The notes below the pieces were generated by a model that did no database searches, was not told the origin of the DNA, and was given only the letters and a program-made list of their open reading frames with translations. DNA of 8,568 bases from Anderseniella sp. (GTDB lineage Bacteria; Pseudomonadota; Alphaproteobacteria; Rhizobiales; Aestuariivirgaceae), in the NCBI GenBank assembly GCA_013041995.1, contig JABDRA010000348.1, positions 1 through 8,568 on the forward strand, given 5' to 3'. The stretch's first letter is position 1, and each line of letters begins with the position of its first letter. Both the position numbers and the translations under genes were made by a program. Positions 1 through 5,760 of this stretch are shown here, in pieces.

Positions 1-575
1 GGCCCAGACATGATGCGATTGATCTGCGGGCCGGGTTTGATTTTCTGCCCCTTGGCAATTTTATCGAGCAGTTCTTCCATGGCTGCCGGCGTCAAATCTT
101 CGTACGTATCCGCGAAAATCTGGATCATGGGTGCGTTTACGCAGGCACCGAGGCATTCAACCTCTTCCCATGAGAAGTCACCGTCCTCAGACAGGGTGTG
201 CGGCTGTTCGGCAATCTTTCGTTTGCACACGGCCATCAGGTCTTCCGACCCGCGCAACATGCACGGCGTTGTGCCACAGACCTGCACGTGGGCCTTCTTG
301 CCGACCGGTGCGAGCTGGAACATGGTGTAGAACGTGGCAATCTCGTAGACACGGATAAACGGCATGTCCAGCATGCGCCCAACCTCTTCCATGGCCGCAC
401 GCGATACCCAGCCGTCATGCTGTTCCTGCGCCCGCCACAGCACCGGAATGACAGCCGATACCTGCTTGTCCTTGGGATATTTTTTGATTGTCTGTTTGGC
501 CCAACTCAAATTCTTCGCCGTGAAGGCGAATGAGCGGGGCTGAACACTATCATCTGCTAAGCGGCGTACACTCAC
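1..575 (-). CDS. nuoE: NADH-quinone oxidoreductase subunit E (partial, 3' end outside window)
   Basis: 24-kDa-type subunit of the NADH-oxidising module of respiratory complex I; in the family it carries the [2Fe-2S] cluster N1a and works with NuoF at the cytoplasmic end of the peripheral arm. The visible 191 residues begin MSVRRLAD and read in frame to the left edge without a stop, so the C-terminus is missing. Four cluster-ligand cysteines are visible as CxxxxC (C100, C105) and CxxxC (C141, C145), within the family motifs VCGTTPCMLRG and ECLGACVNAP. The chosen start is a GTG that overlaps the nuoD stop (GTGA), with a GAGG-type ribosome-binding site 7 bases upstream. The N-terminus fits alphaproteobacterial NuoE as I remember it. 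An ATG-only gene call would miss this start and lose the N-terminus. The overlap suggests translational coupling to nuoD. Confidence 0.95.
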   Translation of the reverse strand, partial: MSVRRLADDSVQPRSFAFTAKNLSWAKQTIKKYPKDKQVSAVIPVLWRAQEQHDGWVSRAAMEEVGRMLDMPFIRVYEIATFYTMFQLAPVGKKAHVQVCGTTPCMLRGSEDLMAVCKRKIAEQPHTLSEDGDFSWEEVECLGACVNAPMIQIFADTYEDLTPAAMEELLDKIAKGQKIKPGPQINRIMSG

Positions 576-1762
576 CGGTCGACCTCACCAAACACAATAT
601 CGAGAGAACCAAGCACTGCCGACACGTCTGCCAGCATGTGACCACGGCATATGAAATCCATCGCCTGCAGATGCGCAAATCCGGGTGCGCGCAGCTTGCA
701 GCGGTATGGCTTGTTGGACCCGTCCGACACCAGGTAGACGCCAAATTCGCCCTTGGGCGCTTCAACGCAGGCATATACATCGCCTTCGGGTACCTTGAAG
801 CCTTCGGTATAAAGCTTGAAGTGATGGATCAACGCCTCCATCGACCGCTTCATCTCACCGCGCGACGGCGGCACCACCTTGCCGTCCATCGACGACACCG
901 GCCCCTGGCCTTCCGGGGAGTTCAGCATCTTGATGCACTGCTTCATGATCTTCAGCGACTGGCGCATCTCTTCCATCCGGATGAGATAGCGATCATAGCA
1001 ATCGCCGTTCTTGCCGATCGGAATGTCAAAATCCAGCTCCGAATAGCACTCATAAGGTTGTGACTTGCGCAAATCCCACGCAGCACCCGAACCACGCACC
1101 ATGACGCCGGAGAACCCCCAGGCAAAACACTCTTCCAGCGTCACGACACCAATATCGACATTGCGCTGCTTGAAAATCCGGTTTTCGGTGAGCAGGCCTT
1201 CAATATCGTCGAGCACCTTGGGATGATAATCGCAAAAACCGTCAATGTCGTCGATCAGGTCCTGGGGTAAATCCTGATGCACCCCGCCCGGGCGCACAAA
1301 GGCGGCATGCATGCGCGAGCCGGACGCGCGCTCGTAAAACACCATCAGCTTTTCGCGCTCTTCGAAGCCCCACAGCGGCGGCGTCAATGCGCCCACATCC
1401 ATGGCCTGGGTGGTGACGTTCAGCAAGTGCGACAGAATACGGCCGATCTCGGAGTAAAGAACGCGAATGAGCTGCCCGCGAATCGGCACCGTGATCCCCA
1501 TCAGCTTTTCGATGGCCAGCGCGTAGGCATGCTCCTGGTTCATGGGCGCGACATAGTCGAGGCGATCAAAATACGGCACCGCCTGCAGATAGGTCTTGGC
1601 TTCGATCAGCTTCTCGGTGCCGCGATGCAAAAGGCCGATGTGCGGGTCAACCCGTTCCACCACTTCACCATCCAGCTCCAGCACAAGGCGCAAGACACCA
1701 TGGGCTGCAGGATGCTGCGGGCCAAAATTGATATGAAAGTTCCTGACTTGTGCCTCAGCCAT
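572..1762 (-). CDS. nuoD: NADH-quinone oxidoreductase subunit D (49-kDa subunit)
   Basis: Subunit of the quinone-reducing module of complex I; in the family it forms the quinone-binding cavity together with NuoB, at the junction of peripheral and membrane arms. The 396-residue protein is full length. It shows the N-terminal loop NFGPQHPAAHG (residues 12-22), whose histidines lie near the quinone headgroup in known structures, then HIGLLHRGTEKL (41-52) and the DRLDYVAPM segment with the conserved tyrosine Y70. It ends with the usual family terminus GSLDIVFGEVDR. This is a separate nuoD, not the nuoCD fusion found in E. coli. Its ATG shares one base with the nuoC stop (TGATG), and its stop overlaps the nuoE GTG, so it is tightly coupled on both sides. 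No frameshift or missing key residue was seen. Confidence 0.98.
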   Translation of the reverse strand: MAEAQVRNFHINFGPQHPAAHGVLRLVLELDGEVVERVDPHIGLLHRGTEKLIEAKTYLQAVPYFDRLDYVAPMNQEHAYALAIEKLMGITVPIRGQLIRVLYSEIGRILSHLLNVTTQAMDVGALTPPLWGFEEREKLMVFYERASGSRMHAAFVRPGGVHQDLPQDLIDDIDGFCDYHPKVLDDIEGLLTENRIFKQRNVDIGVVTLEECFAWGFSGVMVRGSGAAWDLRKSQPYECYSELDFDIPIGKNGDCYDRYLIRMEEMRQSLKIMKQCIKMLNSPEGQGPVSSMDGKVVPPSRGEMKRSMEALIHHFKLYTEGFKVPEGDVYACVEAPKGEFGVYLVSDGSNKPYRCKLRAPGFAHLQAMDFICRGHMLADVSAVLGSLDIVFGEVDR

Positions 1763-2364
1763 CAGTTCTTCGCCTTCTCGTCGCCGGGCAACTCATATTC
1801 GGTGCCTTCCCACGGGCTGAGGTAGTCAAAGTTGCGGAATTCCTGAACCAGCTTCACCGGCTCATACACAACCTTTTTCTTCTCGTCGTCGTAGCGCACT
1901 TCAACATGACCGGTCATCGGGAAGTCCTTGCGCAGCGGATGACCGGCGAAACCGTAGTCTGTCAGGATGCGGCGCAAGTCCGGGTGACCTGAAAACAGGA
2001 TGCCGTAAAGATCAAAGGCTTCGCGCTCAAACCAGTTGGCGGCCGGAAACACCTCTACAGCACTTGGCACCGGCGTGTCCTCATCGGTCTGCAGTTTCAC
2101 CCGGACACGGGTGTTCTGATACGGGCTGAGCAGGTGATAAACCACATCAAAGCGCTGCTCGCGAGCCGGATAATCCACCCCGCAAATATCGATGAAGCAG
2201 ACAAACTGGCAACTCGGGTCATCGCGCAGGAAACGCAGGACATCGACTATTCTGTCGCCATTGGTGTGCAGGACCAACTCGTCATGGGACATGGCATAGG
2301 TAACCCCCAGCTCCTGCAGCTCGGAGGCGATGTGCTCGCCAAGATCAATCAGGTTTTCATCCAT
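1762..2364 (-). CDS. nuoC: NADH-quinone oxidoreductase subunit C (30-kDa subunit)
   Basis: Structural subunit of the peripheral arm of complex I that packs against NuoD and NuoB; family members bind no cofactor. The 200-residue protein has the 30-kDa-subunit signature at residues 111-149, beginning WFEREAFDLYGI and ending GHPLRKDFP. The C-terminal part (about 165-193) has the usual EFRNFDYLSPWEGTEY ending. The ATG start lies 18 bases after the nuoB stop; the ribosome-binding site is weak (AGGCG, about 9 bases upstream), so translation may depend partly on ribosomes arriving from nuoB. The stop overlaps the nuoD start by one base. Length is normal for stand-alone alphaproteobacterial NuoC. Confidence 0.97.
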   Translation of the reverse strand: MDENLIDLGEHIASELQELGVTYAMSHDELVLHTNGDRIVDVLRFLRDDPSCQFVCFIDICGVDYPAREQRFDVVYHLLSPYQNTRVRVKLQTDEDTPVPSAVEVFPAANWFEREAFDLYGILFSGHPDLRRILTDYGFAGHPLRKDFPMTGHVEVRYDDEKKKVVYEPVKLVQEFRNFDYLSPWEGTEYELPGDEKAKN

Positions 2365-2382
2365 TGTTTCTGCGCCTGGCCC

Positions 2383-2952
2383 CTAGCGTTCTATCGTGCC
2401 GGTTCGGCGGATCTTTTTCTGCAGTTGCAGGATACCGTATACCAGCGCTTCTGCGGTCGGCGGACAGCCCGGAATGTAAATGTCGACCGGTACAATGCGA
2501 TCACAGCCGCGCACGACCGAATATGAGTAATGATAGTAGCCGCCGCCATTGGCACATGAGCCCATCGAGATCACGTAGCGTGGTTCGGGCATCTGGTCAT
2601 AGACCTTGCGCAATGCAGGTGCCATCTTGTTGGTCAGCGTACCGGCCACAATCATGACGTCGGACTGGCGCGGGCTGGCGCGCGGTGCAAAGCCGAAGCG
2701 CTCAACGTCATAACGCGGCATGGACGCCTGCATCATTTCAACTGCACAACACGCCAGGCCAAAGGTCATCCACATTAAAGAGCCGGTGCGCGCCCAGTTG
2801 ATCAGGTCGTCACTTGTCGTGACCAGGAAACCCTTGTCGGCCAGCTGGTCGTTGACCGACGAGTAAAACGCTTCCTGTTCCGGTGTCAGCACCGCAGGCG
2901 CAGCAGCAACTGCCGCCTTCAATGGCTGGCCGTTTTTGTCGATCAGTCCCAT
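2383..2952 (-). CDS. nuoB: NADH-quinone oxidoreductase subunit B (PSST subunit, cluster N2)
   Basis: Complex I subunit that, in this family, holds the terminal [4Fe-4S] cluster N2 and passes electrons to quinone in the cavity shared with NuoD. With the start chosen here the protein is 189 residues. The N2 ligands are visible as the adjacent pair C68-C69 (motif GLACCAVEMM), C133 (GSCANGGG) and C163 (PGCPPTAEAL). It ends in KKIRRTGTIER, typical of the family. I chose the ATG at 2952 (MGLIDKNG) because a strong AAGGGGG ribosome-binding site lies 7 bases upstream. The in-frame ATG at 2973 has no such site and would add only seven residues. With the 2952 start the gene overlaps nuoA by 10 bases. 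Residues 1-40 are variable in the family and are unremarkable here. Confidence 0.97.
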   Translation of the reverse strand: MGLIDKNGQPLKAAVAAAPAVLTPEQEAFYSSVNDQLADKGFLVTTSDDLINWARTGSLMWMTFGLACCAVEMMQASMPRYDVERFGFAPRASPRQSDVMIVAGTLTNKMAPALRKVYDQMPEPRYVISMGSCANGGGYYHYSYSVVRGCDRIVPVDIYIPGCPPTAEALVYGILQLQKKIRRTGTIER

Positions 2953-3308
2953 TCCAATGCCCCCTTGCGCCATTCATAGACGAAACCAATGGTCAGGATG
3001 GCGAGGAATATCATCATGGACCAGAACCCGAACACACCAACCTCCTTGAGCGAAATCGCCCACGGAAACAGGAATGCCACTTCAAGATCAAAGATGATGA
3101 AGAGAATGGCCACCAGGTAAAAGCGGATATCGAATTTCATGCGCGCATCGTCGAATGCGGCAAACCCGCACTCATAGGCCGACATCTTTTCGGGATCAGG
3201 CCGGCGGATGGCGATAATGAACGCCGATGCCATGAGGGCAATACCAAGACCAATGCATATTCCCATGAATATGACGATTGGCAGATAGTCCTGCAATAGT
3301 TCCGTCAT
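2943..3308 (-). CDS. nuoA: NADH-quinone oxidoreductase subunit A
   Basis: Small membrane subunit of complex I, sitting where the membrane arm meets the quinone cavity. The 121-residue protein has three hydrophobic segments (about residues 9-33, 64-84 and 93-111). The first loop carries the YECGF motif (Y45-F49), and the second helix carries the acidic pair D74 and E76 in FDLEVAFLFPWA, both typical of NuoA/ND3. The ATG at 3308 has an AGGTG ribosome-binding site 7 bases upstream. It is the first gene of the nuo operon here; nuoB begins inside its 3' end. The region just upstream is unusual: see the leader repeats at 3309-3408. Confidence 0.97.
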   Translation of the reverse strand: MTELLQDYLPIVIFMGICIGLGIALMASAFIIAIRRPDPEKMSAYECGFAAFDDARMKFDIRFYLVAILFIIFDLEVAFLFPWAISLKEVGVFGFWSMMIFLAILTIGFVYEWRKGALEWD

Positions 3309-3346
3309 CGTTCAGCACCTGTTGCACGGTGGCCGTTCAGCCACCT
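3309..3346 (-). repeat. Duplicated ribosome-binding-site segment with hairpin before nuoA
   Basis: In the nuo sense direction, AGGTGGCTGAACG (3346-3334) is repeated as AGGTGCTGAACG (3320-3309), identical except for one missing G. The second copy is the real nuoA ribosome-binding region and abuts the ATG. The first copy has no start codon after it, and its GGTGGC is paired in a perfect 6-bp hairpin with GCCACC (3328-3345, 6-base loop). The repeat and hairpin are seen directly. Any decoy or regulatory role is inference. Confidence 0.6.
3316..3320 (-). promoter_or_regulatory. nuoA ribosome-binding site (AGGTG)
   Basis: AGGTG lies 7 bases upstream of the nuoA ATG. It is the obvious ribosome-binding site. 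It is also the end of a motif that is perfectly complementary over 10 bases to a sequence about 65 bases further upstream (3391-3400), and part of a 12-base segment duplicated at 3334-3346. It may therefore be occluded in some RNA folds. The occlusion is inference. Confidence 0.7.
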
Positions 3347-3401
3347 CAGCCCCTCTATTCGACTCTCGTTGCCTGTTGGGTGGTACCGCAGTGCAACAGG
3401 C
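3318..3401. repeat. Three-copy CCTGTTG(CAC) motif in the nuo leader
   Basis: Reading the plus strand, CCTGTTGCAC occurs at 3318-3327, GCCTGTTG at 3371-3378, and the inverse GTGCAACAGGC at 3391-3401. The second and third form a perfect 8-bp inverted repeat (15-base spacer); the first and third are perfectly complementary over 10 bp (12 bp with one G-U pair in RNA). The middle repeat overlies a possible nuo promoter, and the copy nearest the gene overlaps the nuoA ribosome-binding site. This could be a set of operator sites or two mutually exclusive RNA stems. Confidence 0.6.
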
Positions 3402-3408
3402 GACGCAA
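3380..3408 (-). promoter_or_regulatory. Possible nuo operon promoter
   Basis: TTGCGT (3408-3403), a 17-base spacer and TACCAC (3385-3380) on the minus strand give the best sigma70-like pair in the 226-base region before nuoA. The -35 element is fair, but the -10 element is poor, so the call is weak. Transcription would start near 3373, leaving a leader of about 65 bases. If this is right, the inverted repeat at 3371-3401 sits on the promoter core. No hairpin with a T-run separates tRNA-Asp from nuoA, so read-through from the tRNA promoter is also possible. Confidence 0.3.
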
Positions 3409-3534
3409 GTCTGAATCCCGGCCTGCGTGTATGGTGGAAAACTGTTTTGCCAGCCGGATAATCTGCCATTCATCCTGTTTACCGGAAAACCCGGCCGAAT
3501 GCAGCAAATTCAAGAATTATGAGGAGCGGTAAAA

Positions 3535-3611
3535 TGGCGCGAGTGACGGGGCTCGAACCCGCGACCTCCGGCGTGACAGGCCGGCACTCTAACCAACTGA
3601 GCTACACCCGC
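3535..3611 (-). tRNA. tRNA-Asp (anticodon GUC)
   Basis: A 77-base cloverleaf on the minus strand with encoded CCA (3537-3535). The acceptor stem is GCGGGTG/CACTCGC (one G-U pair), the anticodon stem is CCGGC/GCCGG around loop CTGTCAC with anticodon GTC, and the T loop is the standard TTCGAGC. It decodes GAC/GAU. It follows mscS and precedes the nuo operon on the same strand, with its own likely promoter at 3663-3691. Confidence 0.97.
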
Positions 3612-3621
3612 GCGATGTAAG

Positions 3622-3650
3622 GCAAACCGGGCCTTGGCCCAATGGTTTGC
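3622..3650 (-). other. Hairpin in the precursor leader of tRNA-Asp
   Basis: GCAAACC (3622-3628) pairs with GGTTTGC (3644-3650), and GGGC pairs with GCCC inside it, with a 3-base bulge (3641-3643) and a CTTG loop. That gives 11 pairs ending 10 bases from the mature tRNA 5' end. It lies downstream of the predicted tRNA promoter, so it would sit in the 5' leader that RNase P removes. It could instead end mscS transcripts, but no T-run follows it. Confidence 0.5.
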
Positions 3651-3662
3651 GTTGGTTGGGGT

Positions 3663-3691
3663 GGATTACTCAGTTCGCTGTCGCAAGTCAA
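3663..3691 (-). promoter_or_regulatory. Likely tRNA-Asp promoter
   Basis: CTTGACT (-35 hexamer TTGACT, 3691-3686), exactly 17 bases, then TAATCC (3668-3663). The -35 element matches the CTTGAC form common in alphaproteobacteria. Transcription would start near 3656, about 45 bases before the mature tRNA. It lies between the mscS stop and tRNA-Asp, and no better candidate is present there. Confidence 0.55.
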
Positions 3692-3748
3692 GCGGCCATC
3701 GCCCGATTATGCCCTCACAGGCAAAGAAATTAGCGCAGGCCCTAAGTC

Positions 3749-5080
3749 TCAGGCCTCATCAGGCTTCTTGCGCTTGATGGCCAGTTTCGGCGCATCATCC
3801 AGCACGCGTACCTCGCGCTGCGGGAACGGTATGGAGATATTATTGGCTTTCAGCGTGTCCCAGACAACCAGAAGAATGTCAGCGGTGAACTTGTTCTTGC
3901 CGTCATCCAGCCCCTTCGACCAGAATTCAACGGCCAGGTTGACACCTGAATCACCAAAGCCGCGCAATTCGGTATCCGGCGGTTCCGGATCGCTCAGCAC
4001 AGACTTGTGTTTTGACACCGCCTCGCTCACCAGCCGGATGACTTCGTGAATGTCGCTCTCATAAGCGACTGAAAATTCCACCTCGAAGCGCTGGCGCGGG
4101 TCATCACGGGTCCAGTTGATGAAACTGGTGGTGATGAATTTCTCATTCGGCACCATGATTTCCTTGCCGTCAAAGGTCTCCAGCGTCGAAGATCGCATGT
4201 TCAGTTCTTTCAGGATACCGGCCTTGCCGTCTTCCATTTCGATGTAATCACCAACGCCAAGTGAACGCTCCAGCAGGATGATGATACCTGAAATGAAATT
4301 GGAGGCGATCTGCTGCAGTCCGAACCCAAGCCCGACACCCAAGGCACCGCCGAACACCGTCAGCGCAGTCAGGTCGAGCCCGAGTATCTGGAGCAGCAGG
4401 ATAAAGACAATGATGAACAGCACGATCTCGAACAGTTTGGCGAACAGTTCCTTGGTCGCCTTGTCGAGGTCCTTCTGATTGCGGATTGCCCGTTGACCCG
4501 CCGTCGTCGACATCCGGCCCAGCCAGAACAGCAGGCCACCGAACACAGCCGCCTTGGCAAGGAAGTAAAGCGAGATTCGAATGTTGCCGACTTCCAGTGA
4601 CACCCCGTCCAGGAAGGCGCTGGTCTCGTCCCACCAGCCAAACACCTGCAAGGTGGCAATGGGGATGCCGACATAAATAGCTGCAGCGCGCACCAGAGAA
4701 TGAGTGATGAACCGGTTTATCGCGGCATACAGCACGCCAACGACACCGACAGACTGGGCAATCCGGACCAGCCAGGCACTGCCGACAGCGGCGAGGCAAA
4801 TCTGTATGGCGATTGCGAGGAACAGAACCGCGACCACCGGGAAAAGCAGGTCCCGCAAGGAATGGGCAAAATTAAGCCAGCGGGCAAACTTGTGATCATC
4901 AGCCACCGGCTCGCGCAGTAGCGCGACGCGCTTGCGAAGTTGCGCCGCAACGATGCGCGCGACAAGAACCGCAATAGCGATTGCACCAACCTGGGCATAA
5001 AACTGGGGAGATGTTGCCCACCCGGCAATCTTGTCCAGCAACTCCAGCCCAGTGGCCTTCAACTCTTCAATTGAAAGCAT
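3749..5080 (-). CDS. MscS-family small-conductance mechanosensitive channel
   Basis: Membrane channel that in this family opens under membrane tension to release solutes during osmotic downshift. The 443-residue protein is longer than E. coli MscS (about 286). It has about seven hydrophobic segments, near residues 28-46, 78-98, 107-127, 131-148, 170-188, 215-233 and the pore helix 238-270. The pore helix is rich in Gly/Ala (GGALGVGLGFGLQQIASNF, 244-262). The beta-domain follows (about 271-325, with GDYIE and VPN), and the C-terminal part ends in the family motif IPFPQ (417-421). I chose the ATG at 5080 because an AGAAGG ribosome-binding site lies 11 bases upstream and the reading frame further up runs through tRNA-Val. 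It begins only 28 bases after tRNA-Val with no promoter or terminator between, so it is probably co-transcribed with the tRNA. The exact subfamily is uncertain, so no symbol is given. Confidence 0.9.
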   Translation of the reverse strand: MLSIEELKATGLELLDKIAGWATSPQFYAQVGAIAIAVLVARIVAAQLRKRVALLREPVADDHKFARWLNFAHSLRDLLFPVVAVLFLAIAIQICLAAVGSAWLVRIAQSVGVVGVLYAAINRFITHSLVRAAAIYVGIPIATLQVFGWWDETSAFLDGVSLEVGNIRISLYFLAKAAVFGGLLFWLGRMSTTAGQRAIRNQKDLDKATKELFAKLFEIVLFIIVFILLLQILGLDLTALTVFGGALGVGLGFGLQQIASNFISGIIILLERSLGVGDYIEMEDGKAGILKELNMRSSTLETFDGKEIMVPNEKFITTSFINWTRDDPRQRFEVEFSVAYESDIHEVIRLVSEAVSKHKSVLSDPEPPDTELRGFGDSGVNLAVEFWSKGLDDGKNKFTADILLVVWDTLKANNISIPFPQREVRVLDDAPKLAIKRKKPDEA

Positions 5081-5108
5081 GGTGGATGGCGCCTTCTGAC
5101 TGGTGGGA

Positions 5109-5184
5109 TGGTGGGCGATGACAGGCTCGAACTGCCGACCCTCTCGGTGTAAACGAGATGCTCTACCAACTGAGCTAATCGCCC
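5109..5184 (-). tRNA. tRNA-Val (anticodon UAC)
   Basis: A 76-base cloverleaf on the minus strand with encoded CCA (5111-5109). The acceptor stem is GGGCGAT/ATCGCCC, the anticodon stem is TCTCG/CGAGA around loop TTTACAC with anticodon TAC, and the T loop is TTCGAGC. It reads GUA and probably GUG. A good promoter lies just upstream (5202-5230), and the mscS gene follows within 28 bases. The base string CCCACCA at its 3' end is repeated directly after it (5107-5101). Confidence 0.97.
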
Positions 5185-5201
5185 CCACTAATCTGAGCGA
5201 T

Positions 5202-5230
5202 GTATTAGCGCTCTGTGCGCCTTTGAGCAA
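5202..5230 (-). promoter_or_regulatory. Likely promoter of tRNA-Val (and probably mscS)
   Basis: TTGCTC (5230-5225), 17 bases, then TAATAC (5207-5202) on the minus strand, giving transcription from about 5195, some 11 bases before the mature tRNA. Both hexamers are close to the sigma70 consensus. It is the only good promoter before mscS, so it may drive both genes. Confidence 0.6.
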
Positions 5231-5240
5231 GCGCCGTTTT

Positions 5241-5284
5241 AAATAAATTTGGCCCTGCGCCTTTTCTGAAGAGCACGCAGGGCC
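5241..5284 (-). terminator. Terminator after the HU gene
   Basis: A perfect 9-bp stem GGCCCTGCG/CGCAGGGCC (5251-5259 with 5276-5284), extended inside by further A-T/G-C pairs with one mismatch, 52 bases after the HU stop. On the minus strand it is followed by AAATTTATTT, a T-containing but imperfect tail. It insulates HU from the tRNA-Val promoter. Confidence 0.7.
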
Positions 5285-5335
5285 TGATGTATGCCTGTGA
5301 CCCCGAGCAGGGTCGCGGCTGGAAGCCGGCTTGTT

Positions 5336-5611
5336 CTAGCCGTTGACAGCCTCCTTGAGGATTTTACCAGCTTTGAACTTGGCGTTCTTGGATGCCGGAA
5401 TATCGATGGCACGACCGGTGCGCGGATCGCGACCTGTAGATGCGGCACGCTGGCCTACTGAGAATGTGCCAAAGCCGACAAGGCGCACATCATCACCCTG
5501 CATAAGGGCTTTCTGGATGTTAGCCAGAGTTGCTTCAATTGCCTCGCCTGCTTCACCCTTGGTGAGCTTGGCGTCTTCAGCAACTTTTGAGATGAGATCG
5601 TTTTTGTTCAT
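5336..5611 (-). CDS. hupB: HU-family histone-like DNA-binding protein
   Basis: Small dimeric nucleoid protein that bends and compacts DNA with little sequence preference. The 91-residue protein is of normal length. It shows the N-terminal helices (MNKNDLISKVAE...), the GFGTF turn (46-50) and the DNA-binding arm with RDPRTGRAIDIP (61-72), where P63 is the residue that inserts between base pairs in HU/IHF structures. It ends in the usual FKAGKILKEAVNG. I chose the ATG at 5611: an AAAGGA ribosome-binding site lies 9 bases upstream, whereas an in-frame GTG at 5629 would consume that site. It follows lon, a common neighbour of HU in bacteria, but a strong lon terminator and a 439-base gap show that it has its own transcript. 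An IHF subunit is less likely given the MNKNDLI start and overall fit to HU. Confidence 0.95.
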   Translation of the reverse strand: MNKNDLISKVAEDAKLTKGEAGEAIEATLANIQKALMQGDDVRLVGFGTFSVGQRAASTGRDPRTGRAIDIPASKNAKFKAGKILKEAVNG

Positions 5612-5668
5612 GTGAATGGATCCTTTCACCAGATTTCCGACAATGGATACTCAAGTACGAACGCCTCG

Positions 5669-5696
5669 TGTATTGAAAGTCGCGGATTTCAGCCAA
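5669..5696 (-). promoter_or_regulatory. Weak candidate HU promoter
   Basis: TTGGCT (5696-5691), 16 bases, then AATACA (5674-5669) on the minus strand, about 60 bases before the HU start. It is the best pair I see near the gene, but neither hexamer is strong. The inverted repeats just upstream (5707-5746) could be regulator sites for this promoter. Confidence 0.25.
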
Positions 5697-5706
5697 TTAA
5701 TGCAAG

Positions 5707-5746
5707 GGCAATGCGCAATTGCCTGAAAAACCATCATGTTTACATG
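5707..5746. repeat. Inverted repeats upstream of HU
   Basis: GGCAAT/ATTGCC (5707-5712 with 5718-5723) is a 6-bp inverted repeat with a 5-base spacer, and it contains the palindrome GCAATTGC (5715-5722). Just beyond it is CATGT-TT-ACATG (5735-5746). They lie about 10-50 bases upstream of the weak HU -35 box, where an activator or repressor could bind. They are short enough to be chance. Confidence 0.35.
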
Positions 5747-5760
5747 CACTTATTGATCCG

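Larger units (their letters stand above)
3309..3534. other. Gene-free leader between tRNA-Asp and nuoA
   Basis: This 226-base stretch holds no credible open reading frame on either strand. Its nuoA-proximal half contains the repeats, hairpin and weak promoter listed separately. The half next to tRNA-Asp (about 3410-3534) is more AT-rich; I see no strong terminator there, only a 4-bp CCGG/CCGG stem with a GTTTT loop near 3480-3492. Confidence 0.6.

Noticed and set aside
530..1063. Plus-strand reading frame of 177 residues opposite nuoD
   Set aside because: Its His/Leu/Arg-rich composition is typical of an antisense shadow; nuoD on the other strand is unmistakable.
2953..2973. Upstream ATG for nuoB at 2973
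   Set aside because: It has no ribosome-binding site, while the ATG at 2952 has a strong AAGGGGG at ideal spacing.
5081..5230. Longer N-terminus for the MscS protein, starting at 5230
   Set aside because: The extra 50 codons run straight through tRNA-Val and its promoter; the ATG at 5080 has its own ribosome-binding site.
5612..5629. GTG start for HU six codons upstream
   Set aside because: It would overlap the AAAGGA ribosome-binding site that serves the ATG at 5611, and HU proteins typically start at MNK-like sequences.
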